From a virus, in the IMG/VR virus record IMGVR_UViG_3300044535_000336, positions 1 through 27,260 of that record: DNA of 27,260 bases. One strand, written 5' to 3'. Positions within the stretch are counted from its first letter, which is position 1, and the number at the start of each line of letters is the position of its first letter. The position numbers and the translations under genes are program-made. The notes beneath the pieces were generated by a model. That model saw only the letters and a list, made by a program, of their open reading frames with translations, was not told the DNA's origin and ran no database searches. Shown here piece after piece: positions 22,740-27,260 of the stretch.

Positions 22740-23975
22740 TCAGACGAACTCCTGATATTGGCCATTGAGACGCAGGGGAAGGACTACATCGCGCCTGCCG
22801 TTGCGTAGCTTCCCAACCTTCAGCCCATCCTCGGCAATGAACAGGAGGGCATCAGCGTCCTGCTCGATAGCCCTAGACTCGCGCACCTGATTGTTGTCGT
22901 TGAGTTGCGATGCTGAGATGACCGGGCATTGGAGGTGCTTGGCTAGCTGTTTGAGTCCACCAGAGACTCTTGCGACTTCCTCTTCCCGTGATTCCCGGCT
23001 GGAGCGCGATCCTCGGATGAGTTGGAGGTAGTCCACGACCACAAGGTCGAGGGAGCCATGCAGGTCACGGATGCGCTCTGCCTCAGCCGCGATGCTGTCG
23101 ATGCTCTGGTTGGAGCTAGAGTCGATCCAGAGTGGAGCGGAACTGATCTGTTCAACGCCTGTCTGGATCTTCTGCAATTCGTGCTTGGCCGCTGTCCTTG
23201 GCTGGGTGATTGACCCGTAGTTCGTGTGGGTCATGGTGCTGATCAAGCGTCCAATGACTTCGTGCGTCATCATTTCCAAGCTGTGGATTGCCACTGGTCT
23301 TTGGTCTGCGATGAACTTGCTGGCGATCTGGAGCATGAGGACGCTCTTACCTCGGCTGGGCTTGCCTGCAATGACCCAGAATTCTCCGGGTCTCATGCCA
23401 CCGCAAATCTCGTCTAGCTCTGCGATGCCCGTGCTCATGCCCGGCAGTCCGCCTGAGTTGTAGTCACGGAGCATGTTGGTGATGAACTGCTTGGATGCCT
23501 TCTCTGCGTCGATTGATCTCTGCTTGCCGCTCACCACCTGCTGGAGGCTCTGGAGTGTGGTACGGAACGAGTCGATAGCACTAGTGGCATCCTCGGCATC
23601 GGCAATCTGCCTTGCGGCCTGCTGGGCAAGCCTGCGTGCTTGAAATTCCTTGAGCGTCGAGACCCACTGCGTCCAGCCTGCGGGTGTGGGCGCGTAATTG
23701 TAGCACTCGACCACTTGACCGGGGCCGCCGATACGATCAAGCTTTCCAGCCTCGTTTAGGTGCTGGATGAGCGAGATGAGGTCGTACTGGTTATTGTCGC
23801 TGGCTGGAAGCTCGCGGCAGGCTTCCCAGAGTGTCCTAGTGTCTGGGTGGTGGAATGAATCTGCGGTGATGCCGTCTGCGGCTGCACGCTTGAGCAGGTT
23901 TGCGTCCTTGAGTATGGATGAGATGACTGCCTTCTCGCTGGTATGTGCGGATGGGATGGTTTGTTCTGTGTTCAT
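22740..23975 (-). CDS. dnaB: Replicative DNA helicase, DnaB type
   Basis: A 411-residue hexameric helicase that unwinds DNA at the phage fork. The N-terminal helical domain (residues 10-100, SEKAVISSILKD) is followed by a linker and a RecA-like domain starting near STGIAELDEICGG. Walker A is AGKPSRGKS (203-211), HSLEMM is at 231-236, Walker B VVVDYLQLI has Asp 315, and ISASQLN is at 353-359 with RESRAIEQDAD at 366-375. The C-terminal KLRNGRRDVVLPL is typical of the family. The start at 23975 (MNTEQTIP) is preferred to the longer frame, which would overlap the previous gene; its leader is TAACCAGAACC. It follows the replication protein by eight bases. Confidence 0.93.
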   Translation of the reverse strand: MNTEQTIPSAHTSEKAVISSILKDANLLKRAAADGITADSFHHPDTRTLWEACRELPASDNNQYDLISLIQHLNEAGKLDRIGGPGQVVECYNYAPTPAGWTQWVSTLKEFQARRLAQQAARQIADAEDATSAIDSFRTTLQSLQQVVSGKQRSIDAEKASKQFITNMLRDYNSGGLPGMSTGIAELDEICGGMRPGEFWVIAGKPSRGKSVLMLQIASKFIADQRPVAIHSLEMMTHEVIGRLISTMTHTNYGSITQPRTAAKHELQKIQTGVEQISSAPLWIDSSSNQSIDSIAAEAERIRDLHGSLDLVVVDYLQLIRGSRSSRESREEEVARVSGGLKQLAKHLQCPVISASQLNDNNQVRESRAIEQDADALLFIAEDGLKVGKLRNGRRDVVLPLRLNGQYQEFV

Positions 23976-23983
23976 GGTTCTGG

Positions 23984-24565
23984 TTAGATTCCGAACTGGT
24001 CGGAGGTTTGTGGTTTTCCTACTGGCTTCTCCTTGGCCTGCCAAGTCCTTACTGCGGCCTTCCACGATTTCATGGGTGACTTCCCAATAACCCAGCCCTT
24101 GGACTCGTAGTAGTCGCAGAACTGCTGGGCCTTGAGGAAGCGAGGTGAGAGGGTCATGCCGTAGGCGTGGACTTCGGGAATGGTGGGCTTCTGGAACCTC
24201 TGGGGTTTCTCCGCTTCTTCCCCTATATGTTCTCTTGACTGTTCTTTAATATAGGGTAAGTCCGATGGTGGGACTTCTAGAGGTCTCACTGTGGGACTTG
24301 TAGAGGTCTCATGGTGGGACTTCTGGATTTGGTAGATGACCTCATTCCTGCCTCGGTGACGCTCGACGATGCCGCTCTTCTCAAGCTCGTCCAATGCCCG
24401 GAACACACTGCTCCTCGCCAACCCTGTCTCGGCTGCGATAGTCTCGATGTGGGGCCAAGCCTTGCCCTCGTCGCTGGCGTTGTCAGCAAGCTTCAGAAGG
24501 ACTAGCTTTGCAGCCAGAGATCCAACTGGAGTCTTCCAAGCCTGCGATGTCATGTGTATGCTCAT
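23984..24565 (-). CDS. Winged-helix replication initiator / helicase-loader-like protein
   Basis: A 193-residue replication protein. Residues 10-75 form a winged helix-turn-helix (LAAKLVLLKLADNASDEGKA, IAAETGLARSSVFRALDEL), matching the N-terminal domain of many phage initiators. Residues 80-125 are a polar, Pro/Ser-rich linker. The C-terminal domain (PRFLKAQQFCDYYESKGWVIG, MKSWKAAVRTWQ, 141-176) is the usual tail of phage initiators next to DnaB genes. The chosen start at 24565 (MSIHMTSQ) overlaps the previous stop (ATGA); the upstream part of the open frame is not protein-like. The linker coding region carries three 23-bp repeats, suggesting that the gene contains its own origin. Confidence 0.82.
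   Translation of the reverse strand: MSIHMTSQAWKTPVGSLAAKLVLLKLADNASDEGKAWPHIETIAAETGLARSSVFRALDELEKSGIVERHRGRNEVIYQIQKSHHETSTSPTVRPLEVPPSDLPYIKEQSREHIGEEAEKPQRFQKPTIPEVHAYGMTLSPRFLKAQQFCDYYESKGWVIGKSPMKSWKAAVRTWQAKEKPVGKPQTSDQFGI
24241..24330. repeat. Three 23-bp iterons and AT-rich flank: candidate replication origin
   Basis: GTGGGACTT occurs at 24268-24276, 24291-24299 and 24314-24322, exactly 23 bases apart. The first two copies also share TAGAGGTCTCA after it. The period is not a multiple of three, so the encoded peptide is not repeated and selection at the DNA level is likely. AAGTCC just before the first copy (from 24259) forms an inverted repeat with its GGACTT. An AT-rich stretch (TTCTTTAATATA) lies immediately to the left at 24242-24253. 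The layout matches lambda-type origins inside initiator genes. Confidence 0.65.
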
Positions 24566-24762
24566 TCCTGCTCGAAATTGTCTTGGATAAATGTGATGAA
24601 GTGTTCTATAGCCCGGCTGCGTGACTTCTCCCCTCGGAAGTGCTGCCTCTGGAGGTGTGCGAGTATTTCCCACGCCTCTGGTGACATGGTGATACTGCGA
24701 GCGATGCGGTGCTTGCCTTCTGGGAGTGGCTTACGACCACGCTTACTTTGGTTCTGATTCAT
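24562..24762 (-). CDS. Ribbon-helix-helix-like DNA-binding protein, 66 aa
   Basis: A 66-residue protein. After a basic tail (KRGRKPLPEGKHR) comes a strand-helix-helix pattern, ARSITMSPEAWEILAHLQRQHFRGEKSRSRAIEHFITFIQDN, as in MetJ/Arc-type repressors. Such proteins dimerise and insert the beta strand into the major groove. It overlaps the previous gene by 20 bases and the next by 4, directly upstream of the replication genes, so it may regulate this operon. A specific operator cannot be assigned. Confidence 0.65.
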   Translation of the reverse strand: MNQNQSKRGRKPLPEGKHRIARSITMSPEAWEILAHLQRQHFRGEKSRSRAIEHFITFIQDNFEQE

Positions 24763-24922
24763 AGATTTGTTCTGCGATGTCTTGTATGGCTAGCTCAAGC
24801 AGGTTCAATTCCTGCGTGAGTCTCGGTGTCGATCCCAGCTTCTCCCTCTTGAGTCTGCGAAAATAAGCCTCCTTGAGACAGGCTAGGATGAGTCCTCTTG
24901 CTGTTATTGGTTGGTCGTTCAT
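24743..24922 (-). CDS. Small helical hypothetical protein, 59 aa
   Basis: A 59-residue protein starting MNDQPITARG, with two amphipathic helices (LILACLKEAYFRRLKREK and LTQELNLLELAIQDIAEQIYES). No family is recognised. The ATG at 24922 is preferred; an upstream extension in the same frame lacks protein character. The gene overlaps the zinc-ribbon frame upstream by 128 bases in another frame and the downstream ribbon-helix-helix gene by 20 bases. Confidence 0.55.
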   Translation of the reverse strand: MNDQPITARGLILACLKEAYFRRLKREKLGSTPRLTQELNLLELAIQDIAEQIYESEPK

Positions 24923-25016
24923 GGCACTTGTGGCAACTGGGCGACGAGCGAAACTCTGAGATTGCTTTCGGGAGTCCGCAGGTCGCACAGATGCGCCAGC
25001 GTATTGGTTGGGTCAT
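24795..25016 (-). CDS. Small zinc-ribbon protein overlapping the next gene
   Basis: A 73-residue frame starting MTQPIRW at 25016 with an ATGA overlap to the previous gene, which supports this start. The first 35 residues, CATCGLPKAISEFRSSPSCHKCH, are a convincing zinc ribbon (C-x2-C...C-x2-C) of the kind seen in small phage proteins related to the endonuclease VII zinc module. The last 40 residues are low in protein character and overlap another gene for 128 bases. The true end may be as annotated, but only the ribbon part is well supported. Confidence 0.55.
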   Translation of the reverse strand: MTQPIRWRICATCGLPKAISEFRSSPSCHKCHERPTNNSKRTHPSLSQGGLFSQTQEGEAGIDTETHAGIEPA

Positions 25017-25306
25017 GGGTAAGTATGTGAGTCGTTGTCGTGGTCTGGCGAGCAGAATGGATCTGCATCGTGCGGCCAAGTGATGACACGCTGGATGTAC
25101 AATTCCTTCTCCTCAAGTTCTGCCTTCAGTCGCTTGTTCTCGACGATCAGCGCATTCTCCCGTTGCTGCGTCTCCCGCAGGATTCGGCACAGGCTAGTGA
25201 CGCTGATGTGTTCTGACGCTAGGTTGCCGCAGCATCCGCACTCGTAGTCCGTTGGTGCTACCCAGTCCTGCTTGCAGGTAGGGCATTCGTTATGTTCTGT
25301 ATTCAT
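25013..25306 (-). CDS. Zinc-ribbon plus coiled-coil protein, 97 aa
   Basis: A 97-residue protein. The N-terminus has CPTC (residues 8-11) and CGCC (24-27), a zinc ribbon. Residues 40-72 (RETQQRENALIVENKRLKAELEEKELY) are a clear coiled coil. Similar small proteins are frequent in phage early regions without known function. The leader is TTAACCATAGAACC directly before the ATG, with no Shine-Dalgarno sequence. The stop overlaps the next start (ATGA). Confidence 0.7.
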   Translation of the reverse strand: MNTEHNECPTCKQDWVAPTDYECGCCGNLASEHISVTSLCRILRETQQRENALIVENKRLKAELEEKELYIQRVITWPHDADPFCSPDHDNDSHTYP

Positions 25307-25316
25307 GGTTCTATGG

Positions 25317-25508
25317 TTAAATGCTGTGGTCTTCGATGAATTCCCGTTTGAACATGCTCTCCACGATGTCTGGATGCCATGACATATAGGTCATGAGCGT
25401 GCGGAGGATGGTGACGATCTCGGCAAGATCCGCATCGCGTGAAAACACAAATTCCATTCGTGATCCCTCGTTGAGGATCTCAATCTTTATTTTTCGGTCG
25501 TATTGCAT
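25317..25508 (-). CDS. Hypothetical protein, 63 aa
   Basis: A 63-residue acidic protein (KIKIEILNEGSRMEFVFSRD, then LAEIVTILRTLMTYMSWHPD), likely a beta-hairpin followed by helices. No family is recognised. Its start lies inside the C-terminal codons of the preceding gene (22-base overlap). The bases before the ATG are two copies of ACAACCAACACC, part of the leader pattern seen across this region. Confidence 0.6.
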   Translation of the reverse strand: MQYDRKIKIEILNEGSRMEFVFSRDADLAEIVTILRTLMTYMSWHPDIVESMFKREFIEDHSI

Positions 25509-25624
25509 GGTGGTGTTGGTTGTGGTGTTGGTTGTGGTTTGTCCTTGCGGAAAATGTCCTCGTAGTTCTGCCCGTACACCTCGGCGTTGACCGGGCGCGG
25601 GGAGTCACCCTTTCCTGCGCTCAT
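25487..25624 (-). CDS. Small phage protein of the GKGD-PRPV type, 45 aa
   Basis: A 45-residue protein starting MSAGKGDSPRPVNAEVYGQN, then YEDIFRK. From memory, tiny proteins with GKGDxPRPV...NYxxIF are widespread in phages and have no known function. The start is supported by a strong GGAGG six bases upstream and an ATGA overlap with the preceding membrane peptide. The C-terminal PQPTPQPTPP tail is encoded by the leader repeat of the next gene. Confidence 0.75.
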   Translation of the reverse strand: MSAGKGDSPRPVNAEVYGQNYEDIFRKDKPQPTPQPTPPCNTTEK

Positions 25625-25758
25625 GGCTGACCTCCTTTGTACTGGAGGTAGCACCAGATGAGTCCAACCCACCATGCGATGGCGAAGGTGATGATTGCGA
25701 TGCGATCCCAGCGGACATAGCGGCGGGGTGGTGGAATGATGGGTAGTGGTAGTTTCAT
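25621..25758 (-). CDS. Single-helix membrane peptide, 45 aa
   Basis: A 45-codon gene: a Pro/Arg-rich N-terminus (KLPLPIIPPPRRYVRW), then one membrane helix of about 20 residues (IAIITFAIAWWVGLIW), then a short polar tail. Arg residues before the helix suggest the N-terminus stays inside the cell. The leader is AACCAACAAAACAAGCAT. The end of the gene supplies the GGAGG site for the next one. It could be a small lysis-related or membrane-anchored early protein, but no family is recognised. Confidence 0.55.
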   Translation of the reverse strand: MKLPLPIIPPPRRYVRWDRIAIITFAIAWWVGLIWCYLQYKGGQP

Positions 25759-25774
25759 ATGCTTGTTTTGTTGG

Positions 25775-25879
25775 TTAGTAGCTGTGTGTGAATTCTGCGA
25801 GCAGGATTGCGGCTTGCACGAAGCCCCATCCTAGGGCTGCACAGGCGAGGGTTTGGGCGATGAGGATTAGTGCTTTCAT
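25775..25879 (-). CDS. Hydrophobic peptide, 34 aa
   Basis: A 34-codon frame starting MKALILIAQTLACAALGWGF, followed by VQAAILLAEF. Nearly the whole product is hydrophobic and could span the membrane once, or be a signal-like peptide. It is preceded by the leader (ACCAA/ACCAACC repeats) typical of this region, which is the main reason to call it a gene. It lies between a hypothetical gene and another membrane peptide. Function unknown. Confidence 0.5.
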   Translation of the reverse strand: MKALILIAQTLACAALGWGFVQAAILLAEFTHSY

Positions 25880-25900
25880 GTTGGTTGGTTGGTTTGGTTT
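25880..25900 (-). promoter_or_regulatory. ACCAAC-type leader repeat before the 34-aa gene
   Basis: On the minus strand the bases immediately before the ATG read as repeated AACC/AACCA units with no purine-rich ribosome binding site. The same pattern precedes the genes starting at 26156, 25508, 25758, 25306, 23975 and 6082. Confidence 0.5.
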
Positions 25901-25904
25901 GTGG

Positions 25905-26156
25905 TTATGCAACGCGATCTGCGTATGATTCCAAGATTTGAGACTCCACCGTCAATGTTGGGCCTTTTCTGCAGAATTTGCTCTGTGTGATTTTGCGGAT
26001 GAGAACGCATGTGGCATCCGAATCTCCAACTGCTGGAAGAACAATCCACCATTGTGTCGTGCGTGGAGTTTCAACGCGCATGATTGATTTCATTCCATCA
26101 AGCGTGGCAATCGTTTTGCGATCCATGTAGCGGAAGTGGCTAAGTTGCTTTTTCAT
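25905..26156 (-). CDS. Hypothetical protein, 83 aa
   Basis: An 83-residue basic protein starting MKKQLSHFRYMDRKTIATLDG, with VETPRTTQWWIVLPAV and ATCVLIRKITQSKF. It looks like a small beta-rich fold. No family is recognised. The ATG at 26156 directly follows a run of AACCAACCAG repeats; a longer frame upstream would translate that repeat into Asn/Gln/Pro residues and is not favoured. It is the first gene after a 154-base gap that may hold a promoter. Confidence 0.6.
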   Translation of the reverse strand: MKKQLSHFRYMDRKTIATLDGMKSIMRVETPRTTQWWIVLPAVGDSDATCVLIRKITQSKFCRKGPTLTVESQILESYADRVA

Positions 26157-26162
26157 TGTATT

Positions 26163-26189
26163 GGTTGGTTCTGGTTGGTTCTGGTTGGG
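26163..26189 (-). repeat. Leader repeat (GGTTGGTTCT on plus strand)
   Basis: Plus-strand bases 26163-26172 and 26173-26182 are identical 10-mers, followed by GGTTGGG. On the minus strand they form an AACC-rich leader ending seven bases before the ATG at 26156. Confidence 0.7.
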
Positions 26190-26310
26190 TGTCGCTCGCG
26201 GCGACGAGAAGAACTTCCCACACATGTGGAATAAACTCAACATAAAAATGCAGAATTACTGAAAATAATTTCAGAATCCTCTGCAACCCGCTTAAACACT
26301 AGGAATTTTC
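26190..26310. promoter_or_regulatory. Gap with palindromes, possible promoter/operator
   Basis: This stretch has no gene. It contains the palindrome CACATGTG (26221-26228) and the inverted repeat CTGAAA (26259-26264) / TTTCAG (26269-26274) around ATAA, in an AT-rich setting. These could be an operator or promoter for the minus-strand genes that follow. No hexamer pair with good spacing was found. Confidence 0.35.
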
Positions 26311-26697
26311 CTACTCCAATTCGTCGTCCAATCCGGGGTAATCGGGCAATTTCGATGGTTCCGGGACAGGCTCGGAGGCAAATCCCCGCTCATCGATGAT
26401 CAGTGCCTTGGCCAAGATTGCGTAATTCACAAGGTCGAGACAGGCATCTTCCGCAGACTCATTCGGAACTGCGAGCTTGCCATCGTTAGCGAACGATTTC
26501 AGCCGCTGCAACTTGTCCTGCATGCGCAGTAGAAGTCCTGTGATAGGATGCAAACCTAGTGACTCTGATGCTTTGAAGTTAGCTAACGCATCATGTGCAT
26601 GCTCACCTCCAGAGTAGTCATTGTTTTTCACATCCATGATTGCAAGGGCTTGCTTGCATGTTTCCGTGTGTACCTTCAGTAGTGCTTGTTTGTTCAT
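26311..26697 (-). CDS. DUF1599 / Nmad1-like protein (nucleotide-modification-associated)
   Basis: A 128-residue helical protein. It shows the family pattern KNNDYSGGEHAHDALANF (24-41), then LRMQDKLQRL (57-66) and ESAEDACLDLVNYAILA (80-96), with conserved acidic, Lys and Asn residues. DUF1599, also called nucleotide modification associated domain 1, is common in phages and linked by genome context to modified nucleotide metabolism; its exact activity is unknown to me. The chosen start at 26697 (MNKQALLK) has an AACAAACGAC leader; an upstream extension is not protein-like. The gene overlaps the previous one by 80 bases. Confidence 0.8.
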   Translation of the reverse strand: MNKQALLKVHTETCKQALAIMDVKNNDYSGGEHAHDALANFKASESLGLHPITGLLLRMQDKLQRLKSFANDGKLAVPNESAEDACLDLVNYAILAKALIIDERGFASEPVPEPSKLPDYPGLDDELE

Positions 26698-26848
26698 GTC
26701 GTTTGTTCCATGTTTTATAGTTATTCTCGTCAGCAAAAAATGGGTCATTGGCTAGCAACCATCGCTCGCATGCGCGGCGGACATCGAGGTACATCTCCTG
26801 CGGGAGACCATCTTCGGCTAGTGTTGGGTTTCGGACAAACCTAGGCAT
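26618..26848 (-). CDS. Small hypothetical protein, 76 aa
   Basis: A 76-residue protein beginning MPRFVRNPTLAEDGLPQ, with MYLDVRRACERWLLANDPFF and an Asn/Lys-rich end. The last 25 residues overlap the start of the DUF1599-like gene and look less protein-like. No family is recognised. It starts with a CAACAACAACACGC leader and lies in a run of overlapping small genes. Confidence 0.5.
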   Translation of the reverse strand: MPRFVRNPTLAEDGLPQEMYLDVRRACERWLLANDPFFADENNYKTWNKRHEQTSTTEGTHGNMQASPCNHGCEKQ

Positions 26849-26927
26849 GCGTGTTGTTGTTGGGTGGCATTAACAATAATGCAGCCACCATTGCAATAAC
26901 CAAAAAGTATGTGATGTCCTCATGCAT
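26841..26927 (-). CDS. Tiny membrane peptide, 28 aa
   Basis: A 28-codon frame starting at 26927 with MHEDITYFLVIAMVAALLLM, then a polar PPNNNTHA tail. Acidic residues precede one short hydrophobic helix. It overlaps the stop of the upstream gene and the start of the downstream gene by 8 bases each, filling the only gap between them, which is the main support. Function unknown. Confidence 0.45.
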   Translation of the reverse strand: MHEDITYFLVIAMVAALLLMPPNNNTHA

Positions 26928-27153
26928 TGATCAGTCTGTATTTGACCTTTGATAGATGCTCGCATGCCTTCACGAACTCTTCCGCATCGTCAACGCTGGT
27001 GATTTTAGCGAGGTCTTCCTGCAAGCACTCCAAGCATACTCTTCCACCTCTGGCTGCACGTTCGCACCCGTCACGCTGGCATGTGCTGTAGGTGCTTGGC
27101 CAAAGCGGGAACTGGTATTGTATATCGTAGATGAGTTGGTCAATGGTTTTCAT
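26920..27153 (-). CDS. Small Cys-rich (zinc-binding) hypothetical protein, 77 aa
   Basis: A 77-residue protein starting MKTIDQLIYDIQYQFP. The middle part STCQRDGCERAARGGRVCLECL has two Cys pairs (C-x4-C and C-x2-C) that probably bind zinc, followed by a helical acidic end. No family is recognised. Its ATG overlaps the stop of the upstream partial gene (ATGA). Confidence 0.65.
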   Translation of the reverse strand: MKTIDQLIYDIQYQFPLWPSTYSTCQRDGCERAARGGRVCLECLQEDLAKITSVDDAEEFVKACEHLSKVKYRLINA

Positions 27154-27260
27154 AGTCCTCGCATTCTATTCCTTTCCTGCTCGATAAGTTGTTTCCATGC
27201 TGTCACTTGAAAGTTCTCACCCGCCTGCTCTCTCCAGCGTTCAGCCTCGGCTTTCCAAAG
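27150..27260 (-). CDS. C-terminal end of a minus-strand gene cut by the right edge
   Basis: The minus frame from the right edge is open for 36 codons to a TGA that overlaps the next ATG (ATGA). The product is a charged, Trp-containing helix (KAEAERWREQAGENFQ, then WKQLIEQERNRM), probably coiled coil. The rest of the gene lies outside the window. Confidence 0.6.
   Translation of the reverse strand, partial: LWKAEAERWREQAGENFQVTAWKQLIEQERNRMRGL

Noticed and set aside
22370-22768. Plus-strand frame of 132 codons antisense to the end of the helicase gene
   Set aside because: It crosses the terminator hairpin and the helicase C-terminus on the other strand and has no domain or start signal.
1-27260. 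CRISPR array, tRNA genes, insertion sequences, integrase
   Set aside because: I found no spaced direct-repeat array, complete tRNA cloverleaf, transposase or recombinase on either strand. The short repeats present are leader, iteron or fiber repeats.

Overview
This window is a contiguous part of a tailed double-stranded DNA phage genome (Caudoviricetes). It looks podovirus-like: the genes include a terminase pair, a long portal protein, a tail-nozzle/DNA-stabilization-like protein, a fiber, several Ala/Gln-rich candidate ejection proteins and one giant 2,548-residue internal-virion-type polyvalent protein. No integrase, repressor or lysis cassette can be recognised. Base composition is near 50% GC with AT-richer patches. 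The host cannot be named from the sequence. Nearly every convincing gene is on the minus strand, so the window reads from right to left.

Right part (about 27260 to 22740): early and replication region. It is a tight run of small genes, many joined by ATGA or TAATG overlaps. They encode Cys-rich zinc-ribbon proteins, three or more single-helix membrane peptides, a DUF1599/Nmad1-like protein, a small GKGD-PRPV protein, a ribbon-helix-helix-like protein, a winged-helix replication protein and a DnaB-type helicase. The replication gene carries three 23-bp direct repeats in its linker, next to an AT-rich stretch, which is a lambda-O-like origin candidate. Many of these genes lack a Shine-Dalgarno sequence and instead begin right after an AACC/ACCAAC-rich leader.

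Middle (22739 to 21015): a terminator after the helicase, a non-coding stretch full of inverted repeats, a free-standing HNH endonuclease, then a 313-base non-coding block crowded with CTTGA/TCAAG motifs and long inverted repeats. This block sits directly before the virion operon and is probably its control region.

Left part (21014 to 632): one co-directional virion and packaging operon. In order of transcription it holds a small structural protein, the tail nozzle-like protein, a fiber, a small hypothetical, an ejection-like protein, a PAPS-reductase-like PP-loop enzyme, two more ejection-like proteins, the giant polyvalent protein (HExxH metallopeptidase motif, GNAT domain, repeated MPEG separators), a small protein, terminase small subunit, a zinc-ribbon protein, terminase large subunit, a Lys/Ala-rich protein, the portal, and three small proteins. 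It ends in a hairpin terminator at 501-533. No major capsid gene is visible.

Far left (1 to 500): a strong plus-strand terminator at 75-118 implies a convergent plus-strand transcript entering from outside the window. Between the two facing terminators lies about 370 bases without a credible gene but with at least five hairpins, a candidate structured RNA.
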